Shown here in pieces: positions 39,657-50,999 of a stretch of 64,000 nt of DNA. Origin of the DNA: Diphasiastrum complanatum (taxonomy: Eukaryota; Streptophyta; Lycopodiopsida; Lycopodiales; Lycopodiaceae); NCBI GenBank assembly GCA_029204225.1, contig CM055095.1, positions 18,933,450-18,997,449 of the forward strand, written 5' to 3'. Numbering within the stretch: position 1 is the first letter of the stretch; the number at the start of each line of letters is the position of its first letter. The notes beneath the pieces are model-generated. The model did no database searches. It was not told the origin of the DNA and saw nothing but the letters and a program-made list of their open reading frames with translations. Position numbers and translations under genes: made by a program.

Positions 39657-40317
39657 TAACTCAGTATCGAAAAAAGAATCAGAATTTGAACAGAAGATCG
39701 AAAAAATCCAGTATCGAATTTTTCCAACCCAAAGATCGAAATCCAGAGATCTATCATCTCTTTTTATAGCTACACTAATTTCATGTTGAGCTCCATTGTA
39801 GGTTGAGTAAGGAATGACTGCTCCAAGAGTTACATTGTTGTTCACATGTATAAATCCTGCACAAAAGTGCTAATCAACAATGATGATTGTGAGCTCTTAC
39901 CATATCAAATAATTTCCTTTTAGATTTGAAATTATTTGAATCTGACCTACAACATCATGAGAAAACAGATTTGGCTCTGAAATTCACCTTAGAATGTGCC
40001 TTGCAATCTATTCAAGGGTCATTTTATAATGCCATGTCTTGTCAGATTACCACGGCCTTTCAGTCAACATAAAGCGACGGAACCAGAATTAATAGTTGCA
40101 AATTTGCAATACCTTGTGCAATAACTTTTAGCCTGCACAGATTGCAAAGCTCTTATAAAGACGCTTGGATGATGCTGTTTCTTTTTGCTTAGCGACGAAT
40201 TCGAGTGGTAAGATTGTGTTGGTTAGATTCCAAGTTCGTGTGTGTCCATACCCAAATGGTCCCTCCATAAACGCTTTTGGAGTAAAAATAACGATATAGT
40301 TTGTGTGTGCGTGTGTG

Positions 40318-40397
<80 letters not shown>

Positions 40398-41400
40398 TGT
40401 TTTGGGAATTTTTTTAGGGTTTTTTTGAAGGAGAGAGAGTATGTGTGTGTGTGTGTACGCGCGGATTTTTTGAATTTTTTTAGGGTTTTTCAGAGCTAGA
40501 GTTTCTTAAAGTTCCTAGATAAAAAAAATAGCTGATTGAATGATCGATTCTTTTGTGTAAAAAAAACGTGAAAATTCAGATTTTATCTTGTTATAATTAT
40601 CATGCCGCCTTATCCATCATGTGAATTTTGAATTGGTCGGGTCCCAAAATGGATTAGATGCATGAAATTTATCCATCATTCCTAAATGAAGGACACCATG
40701 TTGTACACGGTCCTTCCAAGTTTCTGATCTCAAAGGATCGACCTTGCATTGCTTGCATTGCTGGCAACTTGCCATAACTGCTGTGCACAATAGTGTTTTC
40801 AAACACACAACTAATACTGTTTGCATCATTTATTTGGAAGTTAAATAACAAAACTTGTAGAATATGCAAGCTTCAAAGCTCATTCCTGATTGTAAAGCAA
40901 ACCTGCATACATGAAGCTAAAGTTTCAACATATAATATTGCGTGGTATAAGAATACGGTAGTGATGTCGCTTTTGTAGATTTTTTCAATGAGGAGTGATG
41001 TTGTCTTTTTAGATGAAAGAGGCGAACTGATTTTTTCGCAACTTGCAAGAGTGAAGCATTATTCGTACATAGACTATAACTCTTGAAGATCTATCTATAG
41101 CTATTGTAAAGCTATCCATAAAATATTCATGGCAAAATGCCTTCACGGGGCCGTTATCGAGTATTGTGGTTGTAACAAATATGTAAAGATATTTAATAGA
41201 TAGCCTGCTGCTCGCGAGAGAAAGACGCGCCTGTTGTTGGCCTAGGTTCAGGTTCAGCAGACAACCTCACAAGAACGTACGCCTGGGAGATCAAAAGTGG
41301 AAGATGAAGGATGATTGAGAGTGCATAAGCAAAGAAAATGAATAATGCATAATGATTAATTTCAAGCCGCCTCCTACACATAAATAGCTACATATAAAAC
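39657..41400. other. Unassigned, with a long (GA)n at 40,321-40,393
   Basis: A gt run followed by a GA run of about 75 bases; the word gaatttttttagggttttt appears on both sides (about 40,406 and 40,472). No gene or element is recognised elsewhere. Confidence 0.5.
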
Positions 41401-41756
41401 ATCAAACTGAAGTTTTTTGAAGATTGAGACAATTGGCTATGCAATTCAGAAATCAGTATCCTGGAATTGGACAGAACAGTCATTTGGCATGTTCAGAATG
41501 CCAATAACAGGAGATCCACAAAAACACCATATATTGTCCACCCGAAACTTGAGACAATCATTGTATACACGGGTTGCTATGGATATGGTGCAGGAACCCA
41601 ATCCGTATGCTATGGTTCCTCCTCCTGAATGCTGAGTCTCGTATGTGTAATCCTTGGTTAGAAAGGTCTTTCTTTGAATATCTGCAAATACATGCTTCAA
41701 GTTCCTAAAGTAAGAGCTTCCAGGAGGTATATGCAACCCATGGGCAAATTTCTCAC

Positions 41757-42040
41757 CGACGTAGGCACATGATTGTAGAAGCCACCGTGCTCATCATATG
41801 TTATGATCAACAACGTCTCATTCCACTACGAACTCACGCGCAAAGTTTCATACACCTCCTTAACCAGCTTCTGACCCTCAGACACATCGTGCGAGAGATG
41901 ATCGTCGTTTGCAGAGAGGTTTTTCAGATCGAAGTAACGCTGCTCCACCACCTCATAGTTGGGAAGAGCTCCTTGTTTTGCATGCTTCTTGAAATTGGAA
42001 TCATAGTTGTGCCCAGGCATAAGATACTATCTGGATAAGC
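41757..42040 (-). pseudogene. Non-specific phospholipase C (NPC) exon, pseudogene
   Basis: On the - strand the frame reads [38 protein letters not shown] and YETLR, then after one in-frame stop (41,826-41,828) [20 protein letters not shown]. This is the distinctive part of plant NPC enzymes (phosphoesterase family), which cleave membrane phospholipids to diacylglycerol; the NDDHPSHD and [11 protein letters not shown] blocks belong to the active centre. A gtgaga donor follows the block. The preceding and following NPC exons were not found in adjoining sequence, and the stop shows this piece is not functional. Confidence 0.85.
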
Positions 42041-43081
42041 TCCCTTTGACTACCAATCAATTGAACCTCAAATTTTGCAAAAAATTCCATAAAGAACTTC
42101 TATGCTTCAACAATTGAACATAATGCATGAAAAAGCTTCTTACTGTTAATGCCAATGCCAAGCGTGAAGACAGATTCTTTGTGTTGGTCTCTCGAATGTA
42201 TTCCCAATTATCTTTGAAAGTCAGAAACCGGTGTTGCACTTTCTTTTTTGATCTGTAAACCTTTCCGTGCATGTGAGAATGCCACAGAGCCCGATCAACT
42301 AGCAAAATATCAGCCGCAAGCTACGAAAATATCTGTCAGGTTGACCTGTTGGCAAACCCGATGAATTGAAGAGCAAGAGAATCGATCCCTAGCACTTGGT
42401 TAGTCGATCGTTACTCAATACCTCAAATGAAAACATCCAATTTCATCAATGATTAAGGTCAACGATGAGCTTGAAATTGGTGATTCATGGTAACAGACTT
42501 TTTCATTAGTGGAGCGAGAGTGTAAATAGAACAACGACAGCTAACATGTTTTTCGTATGGGGATCCACACAACAGGGCCATTCCACCTCGAGAGAATAGG
42601 TATAGGTGCAGGCCTGTGATCTGGTGCAGAGAATCGAGGTATAGGCTCAGGCCTGTGATGTAGTCACGTGGCTGCCCGATGTCCACCATCCAAAACCTTG
42701 GGAGCACCATTGCGTAAAGGGAGCATTTTGATGTGATTTTGGGGAAGATTTCCTTCTCGATTGAAGTGGGTCGCAGCTGGATCCGATTCAGAGTGGCGGG
42801 GTTAAGCAAATAGATGAGATGTAGCAGAGAATAAAAAATGGATTCATAAACATTGAAACAAAATCCAGAAAATGCACGAGAACAAATCTCTGCCTCACAC
42901 TTCTCATAATAAGTCCACTGCAAAATCTCACCACTCGAATCAGAAAAGTGTCTTAATCAATCTAAAAGTTATGTGTGGAGCACCATTGCTTTTTGGACAG
43001 GATCCGAGAATGGCCTGAATCTCCTCCTCCTCCTCCATCTCCATGAGCATTTAGCTATTCTCGATCACCCTCAAGAAAGAT
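42041..43081. other. Unassigned around the NPC fragment
   Basis: A 154-codon frame on the - strand (42,459-42,923) and an 82-codon one (42,057-42,305) have no recognised domain. They could be other worn parts of the NPC gene, but no family motif supports that. Confidence 0.3.
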
Positions 43082-43175
43082 GCCATGCCTCAAGAAACTC
43101 AAGAAAGCTGCCTGCCCTCAAGAGCTTTGCCATGCCTCAAGAAACTCAAGAAAGCTGTTTGCCCTGAAGAAAGTT
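43082..43175. repeat. 47-bp tandem duplication
   Basis: The words gccatgcctcaagaaactc and aagaaagctg occur twice, starting at 43,082 and 43,129. Confidence 0.8.
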
Positions 43176-43204
43176 GCCACAGTCGGGATCCCACACCCAC
43201 AATG

Positions 43205-43205
43205 T

Positions 43206-43287
<82 letters not shown>
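43205..43287. repeat. Compound (GT)n(GA)n microsatellite
   Basis: About 26 bases of GT followed by about 57 bases of GA. Confidence 0.95.
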
Positions 43288-43290
<3 letters not shown>

Positions 43291-43416
43291 GGGCCATGTG
43301 TATGCATGCATGGAAGGAGGGCCATGCATGCATCTTGCTCCCCAAGTTTTTCAATTGTAAAACTGTGTATGCATGGGTGAGGAAAAGAGGATGCATGGGT
43401 GCAAAACTGTACATAA

Positions 43417-43417
<1 letters not shown>

Positions 43418-43489
<72 letters not shown>
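43418..43489. repeat. (TA)n microsatellite
   Basis: About 70 bases of TA. A second TA run occupies 43,563-43,597. Confidence 0.95.
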
Positions 43490-43492
<3 letters not shown>

Positions 43493-43498
43493 GTTAAA

Positions 43499-43559
43499 AA
43501 AAAATACTAGCGTTCTGGAACGAGTGTTCTAGCCGGAACGCATTCCGGAGCATCTATGA

Positions 43560-43560
<1 letters not shown>
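43499..43560. mobile_element. DNA-element terminus with ggaacg words
   Basis: An A-run followed by gttctggaacg, gttctagc, cggaacgcattccgg and gagcatctatgat, then a TA run. Read inversely it starts atcatagatgctc, the same start as the hAT terminus at 18,410. Confidence 0.45.
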
Positions 43561-43597
<37 letters not shown>

Positions 43598-43600
<3 letters not shown>

Positions 43601-43690
43601 TGGTTCCAATGGCACCAATGCCGTGGGACTGCATGGCACGACACGTGTGTTGTAATTAAAAAAAAGAATTAAAAAAAAAATCCATATCTA
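43598..43690. mobile_element. DNA-element terminus facing the opposite way
   Basis: After the TA run: tcatggttcc, then ggcaccaatgccgtggg and ggcacgacacgtg, then an A-rich run. The layout resembles the hAT end at 34,045, which also begins tcat-ggt after a TA run. Confidence 0.4.
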
Positions 43691-44100
43691 AGTGTCTATA
43701 TAATATTGGAGTATATATATAAGTTTTTGATTGTGTTTGCAAATTTTTTTAAAACTTATATAGATACATTTATTTCTTTGAAGTATCACCTACGAATGAG
43801 TAGTCACTTGGGGCAGACAACCAGGACGTCCAATGTTTTTAGACTTTTTGATATGCAATCTATAAGCCACCACTTAGGCTGAACCAATGATCCAAAAATC
43901 GGCCAAATCCAGCATGTGAATTCAAAAAACGGAATTGAACAAGTATATTGACCTATTTAGTGTTTTGATCTACAAAAGATCGAATCTACAAAAGCAAAAA
44001 ATCCGATTTTGGTGTAGAATCCTCTCTAGCATGCTCTAGACTTGATATCTTCACCAAATCATTGATATATCTGATTTCCTCCTTCTTAAATCGAAACACA
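43691..44100. other. Probable leader of the - strand LTR element
   Basis: On the - strand this lies directly behind the primer binding site at 44,113, so its right part should be the untranslated leader. No gag is found. Confidence 0.35.
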
Positions 44101-44620
44101 AGCTCTGATACCATGTGAAAGATTTCAGATCCTTAAGATCCAATCTACTTGAATGATCTTTGGTTAGAAAGAGAAATACACTACCAATTTCACCAATGTA
44201 GAAAAATCAGCATCTACACACAATTTGAGATGCAAACACTAATAGAACTTGATCAAACTTGAATGAAATGATTATGTACTATTGCTGTCCGTACAAAACT
44301 AGCAAGCTACTGTATTTCACATGTGTGGATCCAAAAATAACAAATATAGATCATTCTACACATAGAATTGCAAGCAATCACCAAGATAGTGCACCAATGG
44401 ATAGTAGAACCCAAGAGAACCATGTATAAGCACGAAATGAGATAGAGAAGAGAGAAGATTGACTCTCCACGAGTTACATCCTTTTATAGCAGGTCCAAAC
44501 CCTATTTGGCCACTTGGCTTTTCCACCAAAATGCTAACCCTACCAATTTTGGGTCTAGATTCAATGTACCCAACTTATTCAAATTGAATCTACTCAAACT
44601 CGCATTCTATCTTTCCCACA
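44101..44620 (-). mobile_element. Copia-type LTR with primer binding site
   Basis: On the - strand: starts tgtgggaaag at 44,620, has a TATA-like gctataaaagg near 44,492-44,480, ends ctttcaca at 44,114, and is followed at once by tggtatcagagct (the tRNA-Met primer binding site of Copia). LTR length 507 bp. No gag or second LTR is seen, so only a 5' end remains. Its upstream edge abuts the C48-like locus. Confidence 0.8.
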
Positions 44621-46135
44621 CTTTCAAAAAGTGTTTATTCAAATGAAATTTAGACTAATGAACTTTGAAAAGTCAACCTCTAAGTCTAAAACAAGTTTTG
44701 GCCTCAATATGCCAAATATGGAAATATTGCAAAATGTGATGAAACTAGTTGAATCTTTCACAGAAGCTAGAGAATCCCCCTCTCCTCCACCTCCGCCTAA
44801 AAGAAGGTTAGTACTATCAGATGAGACCGAGCAGATGATAGGCCAGACCCAATTGATTCTTGATACACTGAAAGTTTAAGAGGGTCTTTCTGTCACTCCT
44901 GGTGTAACTAGATTACTCTTTTGAGACCAGTCTTTGGATGTGCCCAGACGCACCACAGAGGATCTGAATAGATATATTACAAAATCAATTGCTCTCTTTC
45001 TTGAAAGCCCATCTCAATCAATAGGAACTGTATATAAAAATTTAGCTGTTTAATATCCGGTCGATCCCATGCTGACATTTTTTGATTCTGAGCGATATAT
45101 AATTTTTGACGAGTACATAGCGAAAAAAATAGATAAATTAGGTGGTCACTTTGTATTCAATATATATTCGGCCTCGTTATCTGTAAGGAATTATTGAATA
45201 AGTCTTCAGACCTCACAGATCCAGTTGTTGAAGCTGGACTCAATTATTGGATTCAGTTGTACAAAAACGACAATGTTCCAGGTGTTTTTGTGCTTACTCA
45301 ATTTTTTTGTCATCTGCTTAAGGACGTGCAATCAGCTGCATCATGTTTACGACATATGCCAAGTGATACCGAAATTTTTGTTCTACCATACTGTCAAAAG
45401 TATGTATTGTTTAATTTGAGTTGTATGTATTGTTTTATTATATGCTTTATTTGTATTTTTTTCATTTACATATCATTGACTATTTGGTTGATTGCAGTCA
45501 TCACTGGTCTGTACATATTATATCACTAAGAGTGGATGAAGCCGGTTTGTGCAATCCAAGGGTACTGAGAATGAACTCTTTGAGATCAACACAGCTCAAT
45601 GTCGACATTGAGATGTACAAAAGCATGATCATTTATTTTCCAACGAAGGCCCTGTGTGTAGCAAAGCACATAGATATAATAGACGCACAGGTAACCAGTT
45701 TTTCAATTACTCTTTTCGTGATGCAAATTGCCATATAAAAAAAATGTGAAACTAACATTCTGTATTTTGATTCCCAGTCCTCTCAGCAAGTTGACGCATT
45801 CAGTTGTGGCTGGTATGTCATTAAAAATGTAAAATGCTTTATGGAATGGTTCATCAGCCAAGGTGAAAATGTCGATATACGTCAGGTAATTTGGGTTTGG
45901 ATGTACACTAATTTTATTTATATGATTTTTTGTTTTTGTGTATTCGTCTAACTTGTCTTTTGTTGATGATTTGCAGTTCACCTGTCTAAAATTCACACAA
46001 AATGACATATTTGAATTTCGACATGAGATGATTAAGATTTTTCTCTCTAATGCAACATCGGTGACAATAGATCAAGAAGCTGGGGAGATTACACTTGAAA
46101 GAGCTCATGGAAAAGAAATTTATATAGAAAAATAG
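44621..46135 (+). pseudogene. Ulp1/C48-like cysteine-protease locus, copy 1
   Basis: The N-terminal block (about 44,640-44,880) is Pro-rich (ESPSPPPPPKRR); a middle block to 45,399 includes VVEAGLNYWIQLY and ends FVLPYCQ. Spliced blocks with clean GT-AG borders follow at 45,498-45,690, 45,778-45,885 and 45,978-46,135 (stop). The C48 (Ulp1/SENP) signature is present: His-Trp in HHWSVHIISLRV, an Asn where the catalytic Asp is usual (LRMNSL), Gln six residues before Cys in QVDAFSCGWYV. C48 enzymes cut SUMO or viral-type precursors, and such domains occur in host genes, in several DNA transposons and in Polinton-like elements; which applies is open. The first block is interrupted a few times, so this copy is treated as broken. 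A second copy lies at 62,988-63,993. Confidence 0.65.
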
Positions 46136-46336
46136 ATAGATGGTCTTATTGAAAGACCAATACAAAAATATGTACTTCAAAAATTTACATTCAATGTGTA
46201 CAAATGATGACCCTTTCGGGTATTTTGATATTCAATTGTTGCTATTTCCATTATTTGATATTCTATTGTTGCTAATTCAATCTTTCATTTCACTTTCCTC
46301 GAACCTGCACATGAAAACAATGGAATTACATTTATC

Positions 46337-46342
46337 AATAAA
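46337..46342 (+). terminator. Poly(A) signal behind the C48-like locus
   Basis: An aataaa about 200 bases after the stop, in an AT-rich gap between this locus and the convergent ORF. Confidence 0.4.
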
Positions 46343-46430
46343 CAATGTGGGTTAATATAAAAGGAGCCAAAAGTTAGCAATCTAATAATGAATGTGGATC
46401 ATTAACATAGAAAAACCAGCATAAGTTGCA

Positions 46431-46802
46431 TCACATACAATTGCATTTGAGTCGATCTACGGGATTGACATCCTCCACCATAAGTTCATTGTGCATATAC
46501 ACATGTTGAATCAAGACTTCTGAAATGGATTGACCTCCCTTTGAAACTTTGAACTCTAAAATTCTTCCTTTCCAAAAGTTTCTGTAATCCATATTTGATT
46601 TCTTTCTTTTGTGAAATGCACCTTTTGATGAGGGATGCATCACAACCCATTGAAACTTTCTGTAGGTGCATGGTATCCATAACCCTTCAGAATCTTTTTC
46701 GTTACAGACAGTGACCGGATTGATCGCACTCCGCGGTCTTCGATTGCAAGCGGCCATTGCATAACAGTGCAAGATACAAAACGATTGATAACGAACATCC
46801 AA
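46431..46802 (-). CDS. Unrecognised 123-residue protein, convergent to the C48-like locus
   Basis: A continuous frame from ATG to stop, the longest intact one in this part. It contains six Cys and a basic centre (GAFHKRKKSNMDYRNFWKG), starts MDVRYQSFCIL and ends RLKCNCM. Its stop faces the stop of the C48-like locus at about 300 bp. The second methionine (MAACNRRPRS) could be the real start. No family is recognised. It may be a second product of the same element or a remnant of another. Confidence 0.4.
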   Translation of the reverse strand: MDVRYQSFCILHCYAMAACNRRPRSAINPVTVCNEKDSEGLWIPCTYRKFQWVVMHPSSKGAFHKRKKSNMDYRNFWKGRILEFKVSKGGQSISEVLIQHVYMHNELMVEDVNPVDRLKCNCM

Positions 46803-47119
46803 GATACAAAATGATTGATAACTTCAATTAGTTAAACCATCCATGCAAGTTAGTTTAACTTCAGCTAGTTAAACTCGGACAGTCTTTTGCTGACGGACAA
46901 CAATATATTATCCAATCACATATCTAGACTTTTCCTGGCGGGAGTTTTGAACTGGCTAAAAGTATGCCCGGGAAATTGTAAAAAAAATTTGTCCGGCAAA
47001 CACCGTTACCGTCCTGCACACATGTAAAAATATCATTGGGACATGTGGACGTCGAATAGTTGAAAAGTCAAAAAATGTATCTTTATAAAGGGCCCTTATA
47101 GCGCTTGGACCTCCCCTAA
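46803..47119. other. Unassigned, TATA-like site at 47,090
   Basis: Contains gattgataac twice (46,783 and 46,814) and tctttataaaggg near 47,089-47,101. It ends where the truncated 5' LTR starts. Confidence 0.35.
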
Positions 47120-47385
47120 TGTTTTTATACTTTTTATGAGAGAGAAAGGGAGAGAGAGAAAGAGTAAGCTATCTTCATTGTGGATCTAGTGTTAATGGAT
47201 GTAGTCTTAATGCTTAGGGTTAATGGATGTTAGAGTTAGATGTGAATCTTCCATTCATGCTGAAATCTGAACTATGATATCGCTCTCATGGAAACGAATA
47301 TACGCGTGACAACTAACTTCATCTCCTCGATGCTAGATTGATTAGATCTTGGGTTGAGGATAGGCAAGAAAAGAAACCCACTACA
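47120..47385 (+). repeat. 5' LTR (3' part only) of the TR-GAG-like element
   Basis: It matches 53,470-53,735 along its whole 266 bp, starting at tgtttttatactt and ending cccactaca. The first 481 bp of the LTR are not present. Confidence 0.85.
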
Positions 47386-48689
47386 ATTTTGGTGCCGTTG
47401 CCAGAGATCTACACCAAATTTTTAGTTTGAAGCATGTTTGTTGGATGGTTAGCTTGCATTAGGCATGTTGTCGTGGCATGAATAGTGATTAAATCTACAC
47501 TTAGGATTAGTTTGGGAGTGATTTTGCCTGATTTGAGTGGATTTGCTTGTTTGAAATCTAATCGATTGTGGAACAAAGAAAGCTATTTAGATCACCAATC
47601 TTAAGATCCATTTGGATTTGAGATATCAGAAAAACAAAAAAAATCGGTCAAATGCCAGATTTTGGTCAAAAGGAGACAAAAATCGTCATCAGAGCTGATA
47701 ACTTTTTGCCCTCTTTCGGGAAACGTTCGTCAAGTTGCAAACACCTTCGATTTTGATCACAAAACCTTCAGTTTGAAGGGCGAACGATACTTCCCAGCAG
47801 ATTTCAAGAAACATCAGAAAATTCAAATACCAAAGAACCACCAAAACCCTTAAAATACAAAAAAAAAGAACCACCGTCCGAATCACTGTGCATAGGTGTG
47901 ATTCAGATCTATCTACTGCCAGGTAGGCGAAGAATAATATCAGAAATAGAAGGTTTCTTAGAGGATCAGTTGTCATTTTGTCATATTTTTTTTTGCCAAA
48001 AAAGTCTTTTTTTTTTTTTTTTTGCAAAAATACTAGTATTACTCTTGATTCTTCGTCAGAACCTTCGCCGAGTTTCCAGATCATTCTATTTATATTAAAT
48101 TACAATTTTTGATTTCGGCGAATATTCATCCTATCCAAATCATAAAAAATCTTAATTTTACCCTTGCCAAACTTCAAAAATTGTGTTTTTGTGTGCCAGA
48201 AACCTTTGCCAGTTCTATTCTAGCTTTATCTGTGTCACATTCAGAGTCTGAAAGTTCAGCGAAGGTTATTTTTGAAGAATTTGTCAGAAAAGCCTGATTA
48301 GAGAATTTTTTTCCCATTCCAAAAATAGCACTGTTAAACCTTCGTCGAGTGAATCTTTGCCTAGAAAATCTTCACCAATTTTATTTTTAGGTTCTGATAT
48401 TCCAGATCAAGTCCCTGTCAAATTTTGGGTCAAATATGATACAGTCTGATTTTGATTCTGAGACTTTTTTCATATTTGAGAAGTATCGATTGGTTAAATT
48501 TTGGAATCTTTTTCACGATATAGGAATTTGATTCTTGTCAAGTGGAAGAGATCTAGCAGATCTGATGTGAGATAGTTTTGATTGAAAATCTAGATCCAAT
48601 CTCATTGTCTGCTTGATTTAATCTATAAAGATAGCCAGCTGATCTTGGAGGTGCTCCTCAAGAAGTCAATCCAATCATTGTTAGAAGAG

Positions 48690-49970
48690 CACCCCGTTTG
48701 GATCTACCTAAATACAATGGATTAACAGATCTAGTTAGATTTCTTCAGATCTATTCTGAATCTTGTGAAGTCTATGGTGAAATTTTTTCCTAGGATAATT
48801 AACTTAAGCTTTTTACTATGGTCTTAACAGGCAGCACAAGAGTGATACTATAATCAAGATGAAACTGAACGTACAGATTGAGAGACTGTTAAACGAGCCC
48901 TTATCACACGGTTCAAACCTCGGAAGTTTATGGAAGACCCTTTCCTACTTTTAAGTAAAATTAAAATGAGAAAGAGAAAAATGGTTCAAGATTACATTGA
49001 ACAGGTAAAACGCCTCAGATCTGAATGTGAACCTGAGCTGATTAACGAAAATGCCATGATTATGTGATTTTTGTCAGGTTTACCTAAAAGGATCAGACGT
49101 GAGCTGAAACGCCATAATGAGTACGCACTTTTGCAAATTGCTATGGATGATACAATTCGGGAGGGGGATGAAGATTCAGATGATGAGCCGAATAACAATA
49201 TGTTGTCTTATACAGCAGGACAGACCACTACGACATCCACCACTATTGCATCGACGAATGTCAACGCTACTGCAAAAATGATGCTCAATGAGTTCGAGAA
49301 ACTCGGGAAGAGCCAGCATAAACAGATGGAAAAGTTGCAGTCGCAATTTGATGAGAAGATCAAAGCATTAGAAGATTTCCATGGACAAGCAAACAAGGAA
49401 CCTGAGAAGTTGACTTTTCCTACCAGGGAAAACTATTTGTACAGGAAATCACACAGTGAATGAGTGTCTTCAATTGAAAAAATGAATGGAAATCAGTATA
49501 TGCCATTTGTGTAATTCGCCTGATCATGAGACTGCTTTTTGCAACTTCAATCCTCGGATAGTTCAGCAACGGTATGCCTAGATGGGATATCGAGAATCAC
49601 ATTATGGAGGAAATCCGACAGCTAGACCTCGACAATCTGCTCTTGGATATCCGGAATGATTAGCCTTACCTGCCCTACCAAAGCACTCTGCTTCTCCTGC
49701 CAATTTGATGGAACCAGAACCTTACAAAAGTGCCGAGCAATGGAACTATGGTAATGATCAAGAAGGTGGATCCTCAAAATAATATGCTATTTATGTTGCC
49801 GCGTAGCAACAAGCATCTAAAAACTGGACCAGAGCACCACTTGGATGCTTTGCATGTGGAGAAAATCACAGAGTTGTAGAATGTCCAAATAAAAATCTTC
49901 TTGTACCATTCTGTCATGACTGTGGTTATGGGCATTGCTATAAGGAATGTCCAGCAAAATCGAAGCCACC
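48690..49970 (+). pseudogene. gag region with zinc knuckles (fossil)
   Basis: A retrotransposon gag core around 48,690-49,070 is worn. It is followed by a block at 49,071-49,463 with FEKLGKSQHKQMEKLQSQFD (coiled coil). Zinc knuckles CHLCNSPDHETAFC (near 49,505), CFACGENHRVVEC (49,850) and CHDCGYGHCYKEC (49,915) follow. These bind the element's RNA in the particle. Confidence 0.65.
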
Positions 49971-50296
49971 ACCGGCCTACAACTCCTATAAATTTGATAA
50001 CAATCAAACAAAGACCAGTAGCTCAGAATAAACCAAGTGTACCCTTGATGGTGGTCACTAGAGCACAGAAGCAGAAAGAACCGGTAGAAGATCCAGTACC
50101 TGCTGATTCTATACCATTAGTTGATATACCAACAACATCTGGAGTCTATCCAAATCTTCATGCAAAAAAAAGAAGATATTAGGATATGAGGCAATGGATT
50201 AAACATTTGCAAGAAGATGAGAAGCTTGAAGCTGCTAGAGCAACAACCAAAGTTCATTCTTCACCATTGTAGTCACCGGAAAATTCACATACAAAT

Positions 50297-50956
50297 ATGA
50301 ATGCTCAGTTGCATCATCATGAAGAACCTTTCAAGATGACTGAACCAGCACCACAAACAGAATCACTCATGAATATTTTGTCTAGTAAGATCAATACTTC
50401 GTTGGGAGAGTTCCTGAAGTTGGTGCCAAAAGCAAAAGAAGTATTAGCGCAAAAATTAACTCAAGCTGAACCAGAAGTTCATCAGGAGCCACTTTTTTGT
50501 GCTGGATTTGAAGAATCTAATGTAGTACTCCATGTCGGAGCAGCTTGGAAAAGTGAACAAAAAAACATCACTCTACCGATACAGCATAGACAATTTCCTA
50601 ATGAAACAGCTGTGATAGATGGCGGTTCGAGAGTTAACCTGATTTCTACAAAGCTATGTGCAAACTGGGGCCTTACAAAGATAAAACCTGCGACTTTTGC
50701 CATTAAGCTAGCTGATCAAACAACAGTTCATCCGCGAGGAATTGTCGAAGTACAGTTCATTATTACTTTCGTAGTAATGGACTTACCAGAAGCACCAAAT
50801 GTCTACCGAGTCCTATTAAGACGCCCATGGTTACGAGTTGCGCAAGTAATTCATAACTGGGGTACCGGTAAAATCACTTTTGAAAATCGTGAACGTGCAG
50901 TCAAGGTTGATCTTGCAACTTGGACTATCAAAACCAATGGTTCAAAAAGAGGATGA
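50297..50956 (+). CDS. Retropepsin-containing ORF of the LTR element (fossil)
   Basis: An open frame of 219 codons with the aspartic-protease signature VIDGGSRVNLIS and the hydrophobic flap-side block later (VYRVLLRRPWLR). It cleaves the element's polyprotein in the family. It is followed not by reverse transcriptase but by further unidentified ORFs. Confidence 0.7.
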   Translation: MNAQLHHHEEPFKMTEPAPQTESLMNILSSKINTSLGEFLKLVPKAKEVLAQKLTQAEPEVHQEPLFCAGFEESNVVLHVGAAWKSEQKNITLPIQHRQFPNETAVIDGGSRVNLISTKLCANWGLTKIKPATFAIKLADQTTVHPRGIVEVQFIITFVVMDLPEAPNVYRVLLRRPWLRVAQVIHNWGTGKITFENRERAVKVDLATWTIKTNGSKRG

Positions 50957-50999
50957 TGAGTCATCAACAACGGATCATACTTGTGACCGATCAGATAAT

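Noticed and set aside
42459-42923. 154-codon - strand frame as an NPC exon
   Set aside because: None of the NPC motifs appear in it; only the 41,757-42,040 block is supported.
43080-43490. 136-codon + strand frame
   Set aside because: Made of a tandem duplication followed by GT, GA and TA repeats (Cys-Val, Arg-Glu, Ile-Tyr runs).
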